Notes under the pieces: model-generated
What the model saw: only the letters and a program-made list of their open reading frames with translations
Told to the model about the DNA's origin: nothing
The model's database searches: none
In this document: piece after piece, positions 45,229-54,471 of the stretch
Position numbering within the stretch: position 1 is the stretch's first letter
How the letters are laid out: the number at the start of each line of letters is the position of its first letter
Translations under genes and position numbers: made by a program
Source: Modestobacter sp. VKM Ac-2984
Lineage (GTDB): Bacteria > Actinomycetota > Actinomycetes > Mycobacteriales > Geodermatophilaceae
DNA length: 64,000 bases
Reading direction: 5' to 3'
Assembly: GCF_026967985.1 (NCBI RefSeq)
Contig: NZ_JAPVBJ010000001.1
Coordinates: 489,493 to 553,492 of the forward strand

Positions 45229-46233
45229 TCAGCGGAGGGCGCGAGCCCGACCGCCGGCCGCGGCCGCGCGGATCTCCACCATCCGGCGGATCGCGCGCTC
45301 CAGCGCGTAGTCCGCGCTGGCGGCGGCACCCTTCACGTCGGCGTTGAGGTCGGCCGCCACCCCGATCGCCTGCTGCAGCGCGTCGATGCTCCAGCCCCGC
45401 GCCTGCGCCTGCGCCTTCTTCACCTTCCACGGCGGCAGCTTGAGCTGGCGGGCCAGCTCACCGATGTTCGTCGTGTTCAGCGAGGCGACCCGAGCGGCGG
45501 TGCGCACCCCGTCGGCGAGCGCATCGGCGATCAGCACGTGGGCCACCCCGCGATCCAGCGCCCACCGCAACATCTCCACCGAGCCGGCCATGTCCCCGAC
45601 CAGCACCCGCTCGGCGACGGTGAACCCGGTGACCTCGGCCTGGCCTCGGTGGAACCGGGCGACGGCGTCGGCGTCGATGACCCCGCCGAAGTCCGACACG
45701 AGCTGGCTGGCGGCCGCAGACAGCCCGCGGAGGTCGTTGCCCACCGCGTCCAGCAACGCGGTCACCGCATCGGGGGTGATCTTGCCGCCGGCGAACCGCA
45801 CCTCGTTGCGCACGAAGGCGACCCGCTCCCCCGCAGAGCTGATCTTCGGGCACTCGTCGACCGCCGCCCCGGCTGCCTTGAACGCCTTCAGCAGCGCCTC
45901 GTTCCGCTTCCCGCCGGAGTGGACGACGACCAGCGTGAGCTCCGGGTCGGGCTCCTTGGTGTAGCTCACCAGGGAGTCGGCCAGCGCCGCCGCGGACTCC
46001 TGCACCCCGGTGACGACGACCAGCCGGTGCCCACCGAACAGGGAGGGGGCCAGCACGTCGGCCAGCTGGCCGACCGCCAGGCCGGCTGCGGGGAGCTCGT
46101 GCTCCTCGCTGTCGGGGTGGCGCTCGCGGACCGCCGCGCGCACCGCGGAGACGGCTCGGGCGCGCAGCAGCTCCTCCTCGCCCACCACGACCCGGAGCCG
46201 GGAGGTCGGTGCCGGAGGTGCTGCGGTTGCCAC
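45229..46233 (-). CDS. holA: DNA polymerase III subunit delta (HolA)
   Basis: A 334-residue clamp-loader delta subunit that opens the sliding clamp. It has LRVVVGEEELLRARAVSAVR at the N-terminus, LFGGHRLVVVTGV, and the C-terminal helical region WALDRGVAHVLIADALADG, GELARQLKLPPWKVKKAQ and YALERAIRRMVEI, as in actinobacterial HolA. The N-terminal 258 codons lie on the same strand inside the 3' extension of the comEC frame, an exceptional overlap of 776 bases. GTG 46233 is fixed by homology. Confidence 0.93.
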   Translation of the reverse strand: MATAAPPAPTSRLRVVVGEEELLRARAVSAVRAAVRERHPDSEEHELPAAGLAVGQLADVLAPSLFGGHRLVVVTGVQESAAALADSLVSYTKEPDPELTLVVVHSGGKRNEALLKAFKAAGAAVDECPKISSAGERVAFVRNEVRFAGGKITPDAVTALLDAVGNDLRGLSAAASQLVSDFGGVIDADAVARFHRGQAEVTGFTVAERVLVGDMAGSVEMLRWALDRGVAHVLIADALADGVRTAARVASLNTTNIGELARQLKLPPWKVKKAQAQARGWSIDALQQAIGVAADLNADVKGAAASADYALERAIRRMVEIRAAAAGGRARALR

Positions 46234-48742
46234 GTGCCCATGCTGCCACGGGGCGCCGACAGGACCGGGTCGCCGACCGGGTCGCGACCGCACCCGCCCG
46301 CCGCGCTCCCGACGTGCTCCCCTTCGGCGTGCCCGCCTCCGGTGGCTGGGCATCGGCACCGGCGCGCAGCACGGCGTCCGGTCCCCGCACCGCCACTCCC
46401 CACTCTCCCGCCCGGCCGACCACGGCGACGTCGCCGTCCCGGTCGGTGCGGTAGGTGCGCATCCCCGCGTCGGCCAGCCAGTCCAGCAGCCGTCGGGTCG
46501 GGTGGCCGTAGCTGTTGTCGGCGCCCACCGAGATCAGCGCGACGGCCGCCCCGCTGGCAGCGAGGAAGCCGGGATCGGCGTCGGCGCTGCCGTGGTGCGG
46601 CACCTTGAACACATCGGCGCCCAGGTCGAGGCCGGCCGCGACCAGGCGTGCCTCTGCTCCCGCGCCGAGGTCGCCGGTGAGCAGCACCCGCAGGCCCCGC
46701 TGGGTGGCCCGCACGACGAGGCTGAGGTCGTTGGGCTCGGCCCCGGCGACCGCCTCGGCCGGATCGGGTGCGAGCACCTCGAAGCCGGCGCTCCCCACCG
46801 TGCGCCGGTCCCCCGGCCGCAGGACGACGTGCCGCGCACCGGCCTCGGCCACCGCCCGGTCCAGCCGCGGCACCCGTTCGTCGTCCGGCGTCAACGCCCC
46901 GGTCGCCACCTCCCCGACGTCCCGCCCGGCCAGCGCACCGGCCAGCCCGCCCACGTGGTCGGCGTCCAGGTGCGAGAGGAGGACCAGCGGCAGGCGGTCG
47001 ACGCCCAGCCGGCGCAGGCAGCCGTCGACGAGGACGGGATCCGGCCCGGCGTCGACCAGCACCGCCTCGTCCGGACCGGTCGGCAGCACGAGCGCATCCC
47101 CCTGCCCGACGTCGCAGGCCACCACGACCGTGTCCGGCAGCGGCCACCCCCGGCCGGCCTGGCGCAACGGCCAGCCGACCAGCACGACCCCCACCAGGGC
47201 GGCCACCGCCAGCGGACGCAGCCGGGGCCACCGCCACAGCGCCCAGACCACGACGGCGAGGAGAACGGCCAGCAGGACCGCACCCCGGGTGCCGGCCGGC
47301 CAGCCGGTGGTGCCGTCGGGCACCGCCGCGGCGCGCTCGGCGACGACGACCAGCCAGCGCACCGGCCAGCCGGCCAGCCAGGTGAGCACGTCGGCCAGCC
47401 AGGGCGCTGCGGGCGACACCAGGGCGGCCAGCACGCCCAGCACGGTCGCCGGTGGCACCGCGGGCGCCGCCAGCAGGTTGGCCGGCAGGGACACCAGGCT
47501 GACCAGCCCGGCGAGACCGGCCACCAGCGGTGCGGTGGCCAGGCCGGCGGCCGCGCTGACCGCCACGGCGTCGGCCACGGGCCGGGGAGCACGGTGCCGG
47601 CGGAGCGCCCGGGACCACCCCGGGGCCAGCAGCACGATCGCCGCCGTGGCAGCGACCGACAGGGCGAACCCGACGTCGCCGGCCAGCCCGGGTGAGAGGA
47701 GCAGCAGCACCAGCACGGTGACCGCCAGCGCCGGCACCGCGGCACGGACCCGGCCGGAGGCGAGCGCCAGCACCGCCACCGCGCCCATGGCCGCAGCCCG
47801 CAGCACGCTGGCCCCCGGGCGGGCGAGGACGACGAACCCGGCGATCGCCAGCGCCGCGGCCAGCGCCTGCCACCGCCGGTCGACGGCCCGGGCCCGCAGC
47901 GGCCAGAGCACCAGGCCCACCACGATCGCCACGTTGGCCCCGGAGACGGCGGTGAGGTGGGCCAGACCAGCCCGCCGGAACTCCTCGACCAGCGCGGGGT
48001 CCATGGCGCTGGTGTCCCCCACCACCAGGCCGGGGAGCAGCCCGGCGGCGCGGTCGGGCAGGGTCCGGGCAGCCGATTCGGCCAAGCCGGTGCGCAGGGA
48101 CCCGGCCACGTCCTGCACCGCGCCGGGCCCACCCACCGGGTCCGGTGGCGAGCGCGCGGACAGGACCGCCACGACGTCGTCCCCCGGCTCCGCCGGCCGC
48201 ACCAGGGCGTGGAGTCGCACCGACTGACCGGGGAGCAGCCCGGCCCACTCCTCCGCGGCGCCGAACAGCAGCACCGGGTCGCCGCCGCCCGTCTCGTCCC
48301 CGGGCAGTGAGGCGATGCCGTGGACCAGCACCCGGGCTGCTCCGGCGCCGGCCACCGGCCGGGGGTCGTCGGTCAGCTCCAGGAGCACCTCGACGACCGA
48401 CCCGCGGTCGGCGATCGCCAGCAGCGGGGCGGCCGCCCGCGCCTGGGCCCGGACCGCCGAGGTGGCTCCGGTGACGGTGACCGCGGCCAGGCAACCGATG
48501 ACGACCCCGCGCGCCGCGAGCTGCCGGCGTGCGCCGTGGGACCGGCCGGCCAGCAGCAGGCCGGCGGCGCCCAGGGCCGAGGCCGCCGCGAGGGCGAGGA
48601 GCAGGCCGGCGGGCAGGTGGGGTGCCAGCAGGGTCAGCACCCACACGGTGAGCGCAGGAGGGACGAGGCGCAGGTCGAGCCAAGACCACCGGTCCGTCGT
48701 CTGCACGCGGTGGACCGGCCGTCCCGCACCGGACGGTGGCAT
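45458..48742 (-). CDS. comEC: ComEC/Rec2-like DNA uptake protein with unstopped 3' extension
   Basis: A ComEC-type membrane channel for DNA uptake, 1094 codons as the frame stands. The first part has several hydrophobic segments and an OB-like region; the central Competence domain has HLTAVSGANVAIVVGL. The C-terminal metallo-beta-lactamase-like domain has LSHLDADHVGGLAGAL and KVPHHGSADAD. Recognisable homology ends near residue 785 (about position 46390). No stop occurs in frame until 45458, so about 300 Arg/Gly-rich residues overlap holA in another frame. Either the stop was lost, the sequence has an indel, or the extension is real. Confidence 0.85.
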   Translation of the reverse strand: MPPSGAGRPVHRVQTTDRWSWLDLRLVPPALTVWVLTLLAPHLPAGLLLALAAASALGAAGLLLAGRSHGARRQLAARGVVIGCLAAVTVTGATSAVRAQARAAAPLLAIADRGSVVEVLLELTDDPRPVAGAGAARVLVHGIASLPGDETGGGDPVLLFGAAEEWAGLLPGQSVRLHALVRPAEPGDDVVAVLSARSPPDPVGGPGAVQDVAGSLRTGLAESAARTLPDRAAGLLPGLVVGDTSAMDPALVEEFRRAGLAHLTAVSGANVAIVVGLVLWPLRARAVDRRWQALAAALAIAGFVVLARPGASVLRAAAMGAVAVLALASGRVRAAVPALAVTVLVLLLLSPGLAGDVGFALSVAATAAIVLLAPGWSRALRRHRAPRPVADAVAVSAAAGLATAPLVAGLAGLVSLVSLPANLLAAPAVPPATVLGVLAALVSPAAPWLADVLTWLAGWPVRWLVVVAERAAAVPDGTTGWPAGTRGAVLLAVLLAVVVWALWRWPRLRPLAVAALVGVVLVGWPLRQAGRGWPLPDTVVVACDVGQGDALVLPTGPDEAVLVDAGPDPVLVDGCLRRLGVDRLPLVLLSHLDADHVGGLAGALAGRDVGEVATGALTPDDERVPRLDRAVAEAGARHVVLRPGDRRTVGSAGFEVLAPDPAEAVAGAEPNDLSLVVRATQRGLRVLLTGDLGAGAEARLVAAGLDLGADVFKVPHHGSADADPGFLAASGAAVALISVGADNSYGHPTRRLLDWLADAGMRTYRTDRDGDVAVVGRAGEWGVAVRGPDAVLRAGADAQPPEAGTPKGSTSGARRAGAVATRSATRSCRRPVAAWARGNRSTSGTDLPAPGRGGRGGAAARPSRLRGARGGPRAPPRQRGARAPRSRPGGRPAGRRAGPLPVRWAPAGRRHRGAGVRGGAGRLPGELHQGARPGAHAGRRPLRREAERGAAEGVQGSRGGGRRVPEDQLCGGAGRLRAQRGAVRRRQDHPRCGDRVAGRGGQRPPRAVCGRQPARVGLRRGHRRRRRRPVPPRPGRGHRVHRRRAGAGRGHGRLGGDVAVGAGSRGGPRADRRCARRRGAHRRSGRLAEHDEHR

Positions 48743-48744
48743 CG

Positions 48745-49620
48745 TCAGACCCGCACCCGTTCGGCGAGTTCGGCGAAGATCGCCGGGCCGATGCCGCTGA
48801 CGTCGTCCAGCCGGTTGACGCTGGTGAACGGCCCGTGGGTGGAGCGGTGGTCGACGATCCGCTGGGCGAGCACGGGACCGATCCCCGGCAGGGCGTCCAG
48901 CTCCGCGACGGTGGCCGTGTTCAGGTCGAGCACCGCGCCGACTGCTCCGGGCCCATCCGGGCCACCCGTGCCGAGCACCGCCCCGGGCACCCCGACGGCG
49001 ATCTGCTGGCCGTCGCTCACCACCGCCGCGGCGTTCACCGACGCCGGGTCGGCCTCGGGCAGCAGCCCACCGGCCGCCGCCAGCGCGTCGGCCACCCGAG
49101 CGCCGGCCGGCAGGGTGACCAGCCCCGGGGCGCCGACCAGCCCGACGACCGACACCACGACCGTGCCGGTGGCCGCGCCCTCGGGGTCCTCCCCCACGGG
49201 TGAGGGGTCGGTCGGGGTGGGCGGCGGTGCGGCCACCGACGCGGCCGGGGCGCCGCTCGCCGCGGCAGCCGGCACCTGGTCGACGACCGGGCGGCCGACC
49301 CACGTCCAGCCGACGACCACGACGGCCGCCACCACCGCGACCGTCCACAACGCCCAGGCGCCGGGACGGCCGGGGTCGAGGCGGGCAGCCCGCCCGGGTG
49401 CGCGGTGCCGGCCCAGCCCAGCGGGGAGGTGCGCCGGCTCGACGGGCTGGGTCGTGCGGTCGTCCTCGTCGGCCGACCAGTCGCCGTCGTCGCCGGGGAG
49501 CTCGTCCGGCTCGTCGGTGTCGGGGACCCAGCCGCTGCCGTGCTGCCCCTCGGCGAGCAACGCCCGCAGCCGCGCCCGGATCACGTCGGAGTCGTCGCTG
49601 CGACGGGCAGGAGGGCGCAC
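48745..49620 (-). CDS. comEA: ComEA-like DNA-binding protein
   Basis: A 291-residue protein with a cytoplasmic acidic N-terminus, one membrane segment (about 92-108), a Pro/Ala-rich linker, a SLBB domain (VVVSVVGLVGAPGLVTLPAGARVADAL split by turns) and a C-terminal helix-hairpin-helix pair (LNTATVAELDALPGIGPVLAQRI, then VNRLDDVSGIGPAIF). ComEA binds double-stranded DNA and hands it to ComEC. The stop lies two bases before comEC. Whether this lineage is naturally competent is not known from the window. Confidence 0.93.
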   Translation of the reverse strand: MRPPARRSDDSDVIRARLRALLAEGQHGSGWVPDTDEPDELPGDDGDWSADEDDRTTQPVEPAHLPAGLGRHRAPGRAARLDPGRPGAWALWTVAVVAAVVVVGWTWVGRPVVDQVPAAAASGAPAASVAAPPPTPTDPSPVGEDPEGAATGTVVVSVVGLVGAPGLVTLPAGARVADALAAAGGLLPEADPASVNAAAVVSDGQQIAVGVPGAVLGTGGPDGPGAVGAVLDLNTATVAELDALPGIGPVLAQRIVDHRSTHGPFTSVNRLDDVSGIGPAIFAELAERVRV

Positions 49621-49670
49621 GGCACGGACGCTAGGGAGCCGACTCCACCACCGACGAGGGCCGCGGCCGG

Positions 49671-49714
49671 GTTGTGGACGGGGCGCACCGTTGTGGACGG
49701 CGGCGCGCGTCCAC
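49671..49714. repeat. paired GTTGTGGACGG repeats upstream of comEA
   Basis: GTTGTGGACGG occurs at 49671-49681 and 49690-49700 (period 19), with CGTCCAC, the complement of its core, at 49708-49714. It lies in the 138-base gap between degV and comEA and could be a regulatory site for the comEA operon. The core resembles part of a DnaA box but the match is incomplete. Confidence 0.4.
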
Positions 49715-49758
49715 GGCCGGCGCCACCCGACCGTGACCGGGTGCCCGGCCTCCCGTTC

Positions 49759-50685
49759 TCAGTCCTGGACCTGCTCCGACGGGTCCGGCGACGGTGGTGG
49801 CCCGTCCTCGCGCCGCTGACCTGGCTCGGCGCCCGGACGCGGGGTCGGGTCGACGACCACACCGACCGCCCCCGGCCCGACGTGCGCCCCGACGGCGGCC
49901 CCCAGTTCGCTCACGTACAGCTCGGTGAGCGCCGGCAGCCGGTCGGCGAGCTGGTCGGCGAGCCGCTGGGCGCGCTCCGGGGCGGCGAGGTGGTGCACCG
50001 CGGCGGCCACCGGGGCGTCACCGGCTACGTCGGCCGCGCGCTGGACCAGCCGGTTCAGCGCCCGGGCCGAGGTGCGCACCTTCTCCAGGGCGACCACCTG
50101 GCCGTCGGTCACGTGCAGCACGGGCTTCACCGCCAGGGCACTGCCGAGCAGCGCGGCGGCGGCGCCGATCCGTCCACCCCGCCGCAGGTGTTCCAGGGTG
50201 TCGACGACGAAGAACGTGCGGGTCGCTGCCGCGGTCTCCCGGGCCGCGTCGGCCACCTCGGCGGCGGAGGCACCGGCGGCGGCGGCCCGGGCGGCGGCGA
50301 GCACGGCGAACCCGGTGCCCATCGCGGCCGACCGGGAGTCCAGCACGGTCACCAGGTGCTCACCGACCTGTGCCGCCGCCACTCGGGCGGCGTCCCACGT
50401 GCCCGACAGCTCGCCGGACAGGTGCACCGACACCAGCCGGTCGGCGCCGCCGTCCAGCAGCCGCCGGTACACGGCCACGAAGTCCCCCGGCGTCGGGCGC
50501 GACGTGCTGACGTGCCCGCCCCGCACGGAGAGCGAACGGGCGACCTCGGCGGAGGTGACGTCGCTGCCCTCCCGGCCCGAACGCCCGGCGAGCACGACGT
50601 ACAGCGGCACGACCTCGATGCCGTAGTGCTCGACGACGTCGGCCGGCAGGTAGGCCGTCGAGTCGGTGACCACGGCGACGGACAT
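49759..50685 (-). CDS. DegV-family fatty acid-binding protein
   Basis: A 308-residue DegV protein (FakB-like), which binds a fatty acid between two domains and, in Firmicutes, presents it to a kinase. It opens with AVVTDSTAYLPADVVEHYGI and has the lipid-contact motif HVSTSRPTPGDF, LSGELSGTWDAAR, and DTLEHLRRGGRIG. A Pro/Glu-rich tail of about 35 residues ends it. No FakA kinase gene is in the window. The position between comEA and gpgP matches the mycobacterial order. Confidence 0.92.
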   Translation of the reverse strand: MSVAVVTDSTAYLPADVVEHYGIEVVPLYVVLAGRSGREGSDVTSAEVARSLSVRGGHVSTSRPTPGDFVAVYRRLLDGGADRLVSVHLSGELSGTWDAARVAAAQVGEHLVTVLDSRSAAMGTGFAVLAAARAAAAGASAAEVADAARETAAATRTFFVVDTLEHLRRGGRIGAAAALLGSALAVKPVLHVTDGQVVALEKVRTSARALNRLVQRAADVAGDAPVAAAVHHLAAPERAQRLADQLADRLPALTELYVSELGAAVGAHVGPGAVGVVVDPTPRPGAEPGQRREDGPPPSPDPSEQVQD

Positions 50686-50731
50686 GGCGCGAGGCTAGCC
50701 GCGTGCGGCGCAGCGCTGCGGGGGTGGCCGG

Positions 50732-51502
50732 TCAGCCCGCGTCGGCATCGGTCACGGGGGCACCCTCCTCGGGGCTGGCCCCCGCCCGCGGTGCGTCGGG
50801 GGCGTCGGTGGCCGACAGCTCGGGGAAGGGCCCGCGGTCACCGGGCGATCGCACGCCGCCCTCCGTGCGCTCGGGTGTCAGGGCCGACAGGTTGTGCCGC
50901 ATCAGCCGCCACCCCGAGGCCTGGAAGGACAGCTCGCTCCAGTGGCAGTTGCCCAGCGGGCCGAAGACGCGCTTGTGCTCCGCGCCCAGCCCCAGCAGCC
51001 CTTCGATCAACCGGCCCGCCGTGCCCCCGTGGGTCACCAGCACGGCGGTGGCCGCCGGCGGCAGGTCGGCCACCGCGGCGAGGGCCCGGGCGGCGACGTC
51101 GGCCTGCGCCTCTCCACCACGTCCGGGCACCGGCCGGCCGGCCATCCAGTCGGCGTACTGGTCCGGGTGCCGGTCGGCCACCTCGTGACGGGTCAGGCCC
51201 TCCCAGCTGCCCAGTCCGTGCTCGCGCAGCCGTTCGTCGATGCGCAGCGGCACGCCCAGCAGCGGGGCGAGCGCCCCGGCCGTGTCGACCGCGCGCTGCA
51301 GGTCACTGGAGACCAGCAGCGCCTCCTGCCCGTCCAGCAGGGCGGCGAGGTGGGGTGCGGTGCGAGCAGCCTGGGACCGCCCCTCGGCGTCCAACGGCGG
51401 GTCGAGCTGACCCTGGAAGCGCCCGGCGGCGTTCCACTCGGTACGGCCGTGCCGCCACACGAGGAGGCGGGACACCGCCGGGGCGTCGGCGCCCCCGGTC
51501 AC
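50732..51502 (-). CDS. gpgP: histidine phosphatase, glucosyl-3-phosphoglycerate phosphatase-like
   Basis: A 256-residue phosphoglycerate mutase-like phosphatase. The RHG motif (R17-H18-G19, in VWRHGRTEWN) carries the phospho-accepting histidine; the second histidine is in LVTHGGTAGRLI. By position it corresponds to GpgP, which makes glucosylglycerate for methylglucose lipopolysaccharide in mycobacteria; activity here is inferred. A 50-residue disordered tail follows. GTG 51502 overlaps the rsfS stop (GTGA). Confidence 0.85.
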   Translation of the reverse strand: MTGGADAPAVSRLLVWRHGRTEWNAAGRFQGQLDPPLDAEGRSQAARTAPHLAALLDGQEALLVSSDLQRAVDTAGALAPLLGVPLRIDERLREHGLGSWEGLTRHEVADRHPDQYADWMAGRPVPGRGGEAQADVAARALAAVADLPPAATAVLVTHGGTAGRLIEGLLGLGAEHKRVFGPLGNCHWSELSFQASGWRLMRHNLSALTPERTEGGVRSPGDRGPFPELSATDAPDAPRAGASPEEGAPVTDADAG

Positions 51503-51948
51503 CGGCCGGACTCTCCTGCGGCGTCCTCGGTGCTGCCACCCTCGTCACCGGCGGAGTCCTCCTCGGCCGGCGTCGGGGCGGCCGGGACCGCACCGTCGGT
51601 GAACGGGATCACCGGGCAGTCCTTCCAGAGCCGCTCGAGGGCGTAGTAGGCGCGCTCCTCGGCGTGCTGGACGTGCACGACGACGTCGACGAAGTCGAGC
51701 AGCACCCACCGCCCCTCGGCCACGCCCTCTCGGCGGACCGGCTTCACACCGTGCTCGCGCAGGCGCTCCTCCACCCCGTCGACGATCGACTGGACCTGGC
51801 GTTCGTTGGGCGCCGACGTCAGCACGAACGCGTCGGTGATCGCCAGGCGATCACTGACGTCGACGATCGAGACGTCGGTGGCGAGCTTGTCGGCGGCGGC
51901 CTGCGCTGCGATGAGCGCGGTCTCGCGTGCCTCGTCCGAGGCGGTCAT
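51499..51948 (-). CDS. rsfS: ribosomal silencing factor RsfS
   Basis: A 149-residue RsfS, which binds uL14 and blocks joining of ribosomal subunits when nutrients are low. The core ([65 protein letters not shown]) is complete, followed by an acidic tail of about 30 residues. Its ATG overlaps the nadD stop (ATGA); nadD-rsfS-gpgP are one operon. Confidence 0.96.
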   Translation of the reverse strand: MTASDEARETALIAAQAAADKLATDVSIVDVSDRLAITDAFVLTSAPNERQVQSIVDGVEERLREHGVKPVRREGVAEGRWVLLDFVDVVVHVQHAEERAYYALERLWKDCPVIPFTDGAVPAAPTPAEEDSAGDEGGSTEDAAGESGR

Positions 51949-52733
51949 CGGGGCATCTCCTGCAAGTCGGGGGACGGGTCGTCCCCGGTGATGGGGGTGT
52001 CGCTCAGGTCTGGGTCGCGCAGGGGGTCCTCGCGCAGGAGGTCCGGTGGGGTCGCTGCCGCGGTCTTCCGGTGGTCCGTGGCCACCCGCCGCTCGGCGGG
52101 GAACGCCCCGGTCCGCGGGCCGTCGAGCAGCTCGTCAGCCCCGGTGCCGGGGTGGTAGAGCCCGCGCTTCTCGATGTACTGCACCACACCGTCGGGCACG
52201 AGGTACCAGACGGGCCGCCCGCGGCGCACCCGGTCGCGGCAGTCGGTGGAGCTGATCGCCAGCGCCGGCACCTCGACCAGGCTGACCGCACCGTGCGGCA
52301 GGTCGGCGTCGGCCAGCTGGTACCCGGGCCGGGTGACGCCCACGAAGTGGGCCAGCTGGAAGAGCTTGTCCGTCTCCCGCCAGCCGACGATCTGGGCGAG
52401 CGCGTCAGCCCCGGTGATGAAGAAGAGCTCGGCGTCGGGGTGCAGGCGGTGGAGGTCGGTGAGGGTGTCGATGGTGTACGTCGGCCCGCCTCGGTCGACG
52501 TCGACCCGGCTGACCGAGAACCGCGGGTTGGAGGCGGTCGCGATCACGGTCATCAGGTAGCGGTCCTCCGCTGGGCTCACGCCCCGGTCGGACTTCTGCC
52601 ACGGCTGGCCGGTCGGCACGAACACGACCTCGTCGAGCCCGAACAGTCCGGCGACCTCGCTGGCGGCCACCAGGTGCCCGTGGTGGATGGGGTCGAACGT
52701 CCCGCCCATCACCCCGAGTCGACGTCCTGCCAC
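51945..52733 (-). CDS. nadD: nicotinate-nucleotide adenylyltransferase
   Basis: A 262-residue enzyme that makes nicotinic acid adenine dinucleotide from NaMN and ATP in NAD synthesis. The N-terminus has [12 protein letters not shown] (10-21), with the HxGH nucleotide motif; [12 protein letters not shown] and [13 protein letters not shown] are also present. The C-terminus extends about 60 residues beyond the usual end and is polar. The GTG at 52733 is the only suitable start. Confidence 0.95.
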   Translation of the reverse strand: MAGRRLGVMGGTFDPIHHGHLVAASEVAGLFGLDEVVFVPTGQPWQKSDRGVSPAEDRYLMTVIATASNPRFSVSRVDVDRGGPTYTIDTLTDLHRLHPDAELFFITGADALAQIVGWRETDKLFQLAHFVGVTRPGYQLADADLPHGAVSLVEVPALAISSTDCRDRVRRGRPVWYLVPDGVVQYIEKRGLYHPGTGADELLDGPRTGAFPAERRVATDHRKTAAATPPDLLREDPLRDPDLSDTPITGDDPSPDLQEMPR

Positions 52734-52742
52734 CGACCGAGC

Positions 52743-53012
52743 CTAGCCCGGCCGGGCCGGGGCCGGTCGTCCGACCACCGGTTCCCGTGGCCGGAGGAGG
52801 GGCACGACGGCCGGGTGGTCCCTGCGCCCTCGGGCTGCGACCGGCTCCCCCGTGCCGCCGGTCGCGGGCGGGAGTCCGCCGAGTGGTCGTGGCACCCACT
52901 CCTGCAGCTCGTCGTCCACCCCGCCGTCGTGCCTGAACCGGACGATGCCGTCCCGTTGCGCGCTACGCGAGGAGGCGGGGGCGTGGGAACGATTCCGTCG
53001 GCGTGTCGTCAT
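52743..53012 (-). CDS. possible small hypothetical protein in the nadD-VWA gap
   Basis: The gap of 301 bases between nadD and the VWA gene holds an open frame of 89 codons with an ATG at 53012. The product is Arg/Pro-rich with a more ordered centre (DGIVRFRHDGGVDDELQEWVP). No ribosome site or domain is evident, and GC-rich DNA gives such frames by chance. A real small gene or plain spacer are both possible; I see no other structure in this gap. Confidence 0.35.
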   Translation of the reverse strand: MTTRRRNRSHAPASSRSAQRDGIVRFRHDGGVDDELQEWVPRPLGGLPPATGGTGEPVAARGRRDHPAVVPLLRPREPVVGRPAPARPG

Positions 53013-53034
53013 GTACGCGCCGCCCTCGGGTCCC

Positions 53035-54471
53035 TCAGAGGGTGGTGACGAAGTCGGCCAGCTGCGCCGCGTTGCGCACCTCCACCATGGGGACGACGTC
53101 GGCGTACCGGTCGGCGGCCGAGTCGCCGCTGCCCCACAACCGGCGCGGCTCCGGGTTGAGCCAGTGCGCCGACCGCGACCGCCGCACCAGGTCGGCCAAC
53201 GTCGGCAGGCCCGGGTGCCGGTAGTTGGTGCGGCCGTCGCCGAGGACGAGCAACGACGTCTTCGGGCCGACGGCGGCGGGCCACCGCTCGGCGAAGACCT
53301 CGAAGGCGTTGCCGTAGTCGCTGTGCCCGTCGAAGCTCACCACGTCGGCCTCCCGGCCGATCCGGGCGATCGCGTCGACGACGTCGGCGCCGGGGGTGAA
53401 GAACCGGGTCACCTCGTCGGTCGAGTCGACGAAGGCGAACGCCCGCACGCCGCTGAAGTGCTCGCGCAGCGCCTGGGTGAGCATCAGGGTGAAGTGGCTG
53501 AAGCCGGCCACCGAGCCGCTGACGTCGCAGAGCACCACCAGCTCGGGCTTGTGCACCGCCCGCGGCCGGTGATGGGTGACCAGCGGCATCCCGCCAGTGG
53601 CCAGGGAGGCGCGGACCGTGCGCCGGAAGTCCAGCCGCCCGGCCCGGCCGAGGCGCCGGCGGGCCGACAGCCGGACGGCCAGCCGCCGGGCCAGCGGGGC
53701 CACGGTGCGGCGCAGCTCCGCCAGGTCGGCCTGCTGGGCGCGGAGGAAGTCGACCTGGTCGGCCATCGGGCGGACGGCGTTGCGGGCGACCTTGTCCCGC
53801 CCCTTCTCCGCCGCGGTGCGCCGCCGGACCTCGGCCTCCACCGCCGTCCGGAACGCCGCGATCCGCTCCTTCGCCGTCGACCGGGCCACCTGCTCGGCCA
53901 GCCCACCGGTCTCACCGCCGGCGAGCATCCCGGCCAGCAGTTGCGCCACGAGCGTGTCCGGCGAGAGCGCGCGCAGCACCCGGTAGCTGAAGAACGACTG
54001 CCCCGAGGGGCTGGGTGCTCCCGCACCGAGCTGGTCGACGGCCAGCCGGGCGAACCGGCGCAGGGCCTCCTCGTCCCCGTCCAGCAGCAGCCGCAGCAGC
54101 TCGGCGCGCAGCGCCTCGGCCAGGGCGCCTGGGTCCCCCACCGGCAGCGGCCCGTCGGCCCCCGGCTCGCCGTCCTCGTCGCCGTCCCCGGGGGCGTCGT
54201 CGTCGGCGGCCGGCACCGGGCGGTCGGTGAGCGGCCACCAGAGGTCGAACAGCACGTCGAAGACCTCACGCTGGGCGGCCCGGCGGAGCAGGACCGCGGC
54301 CAGCCCGTACCGCAGCTGTTCCCGGTCGAGCAGGTCGACGACGGTGAGCACCTGGGCGGCGTCCACGGCCTGGCTGATCCCGACCGGCACGCCGGCCTCC
54401 CGCACCGCCCGGACGAAGCCGTCCAGGTGCCCGACCAGCCCACCCGGCTCGACGGCGGCTCCCGGCGGCAT
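53035..54471 (-). CDS. VWA-domain protein (CoxE-like)
   Basis: A 478-residue protein with a C-terminal von Willebrand A domain. The metal-ion-dependent adhesion motif is D316-V-S-G-S in VVLCDVSGSVAGFSHF; FVDSTDEVTRFF and VLVLGDGRTNYRHPG follow. The N-terminal 300 residues are helical with an acidic stretch (about 90-106). CoxE/VWA proteins act with MoxR ATPases as chaperones inserting metals or maturing enzyme complexes. The ATG at 54471 overlaps the MoxR stop by one base (TGATG). Same pair and position as in mycobacteria. Confidence 0.9.
   Translation of the reverse strand: MPPGAAVEPGGLVGHLDGFVRAVREAGVPVGISQAVDAAQVLTVVDLLDREQLRYGLAAVLLRRAAQREVFDVLFDLWWPLTDRPVPAADDDAPGDGDEDGEPGADGPLPVGDPGALAEALRAELLRLLLDGDEEALRRFARLAVDQLGAGAPSPSGQSFFSYRVLRALSPDTLVAQLLAGMLAGGETGGLAEQVARSTAKERIAAFRTAVEAEVRRRTAAEKGRDKVARNAVRPMADQVDFLRAQQADLAELRRTVAPLARRLAVRLSARRRLGRAGRLDFRRTVRASLATGGMPLVTHHRPRAVHKPELVVLCDVSGSVAGFSHFTLMLTQALREHFSGVRAFAFVDSTDEVTRFFTPGADVVDAIARIGREADVVSFDGHSDYGNAFEVFAERWPAAVGPKTSLLVLGDGRTNYRHPGLPTLADLVRRSRSAHWLNPEPRRLWGSGDSAADRYADVVPMVEVRNAAQLADFVTTL

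Noticed and set aside
45966-48689. Alternative minus-strand frame through comEC
   Set aside because: The product is Arg/Gly/Pro-rich without motifs, while the chosen frame has the ComEC and beta-lactamase-like domains.
49671-49700. DnaA boxes or a replication origin
   Set aside because: The repeats match only 7 of 9 positions of the box, and no dnaA, dnaN or box cluster is near.
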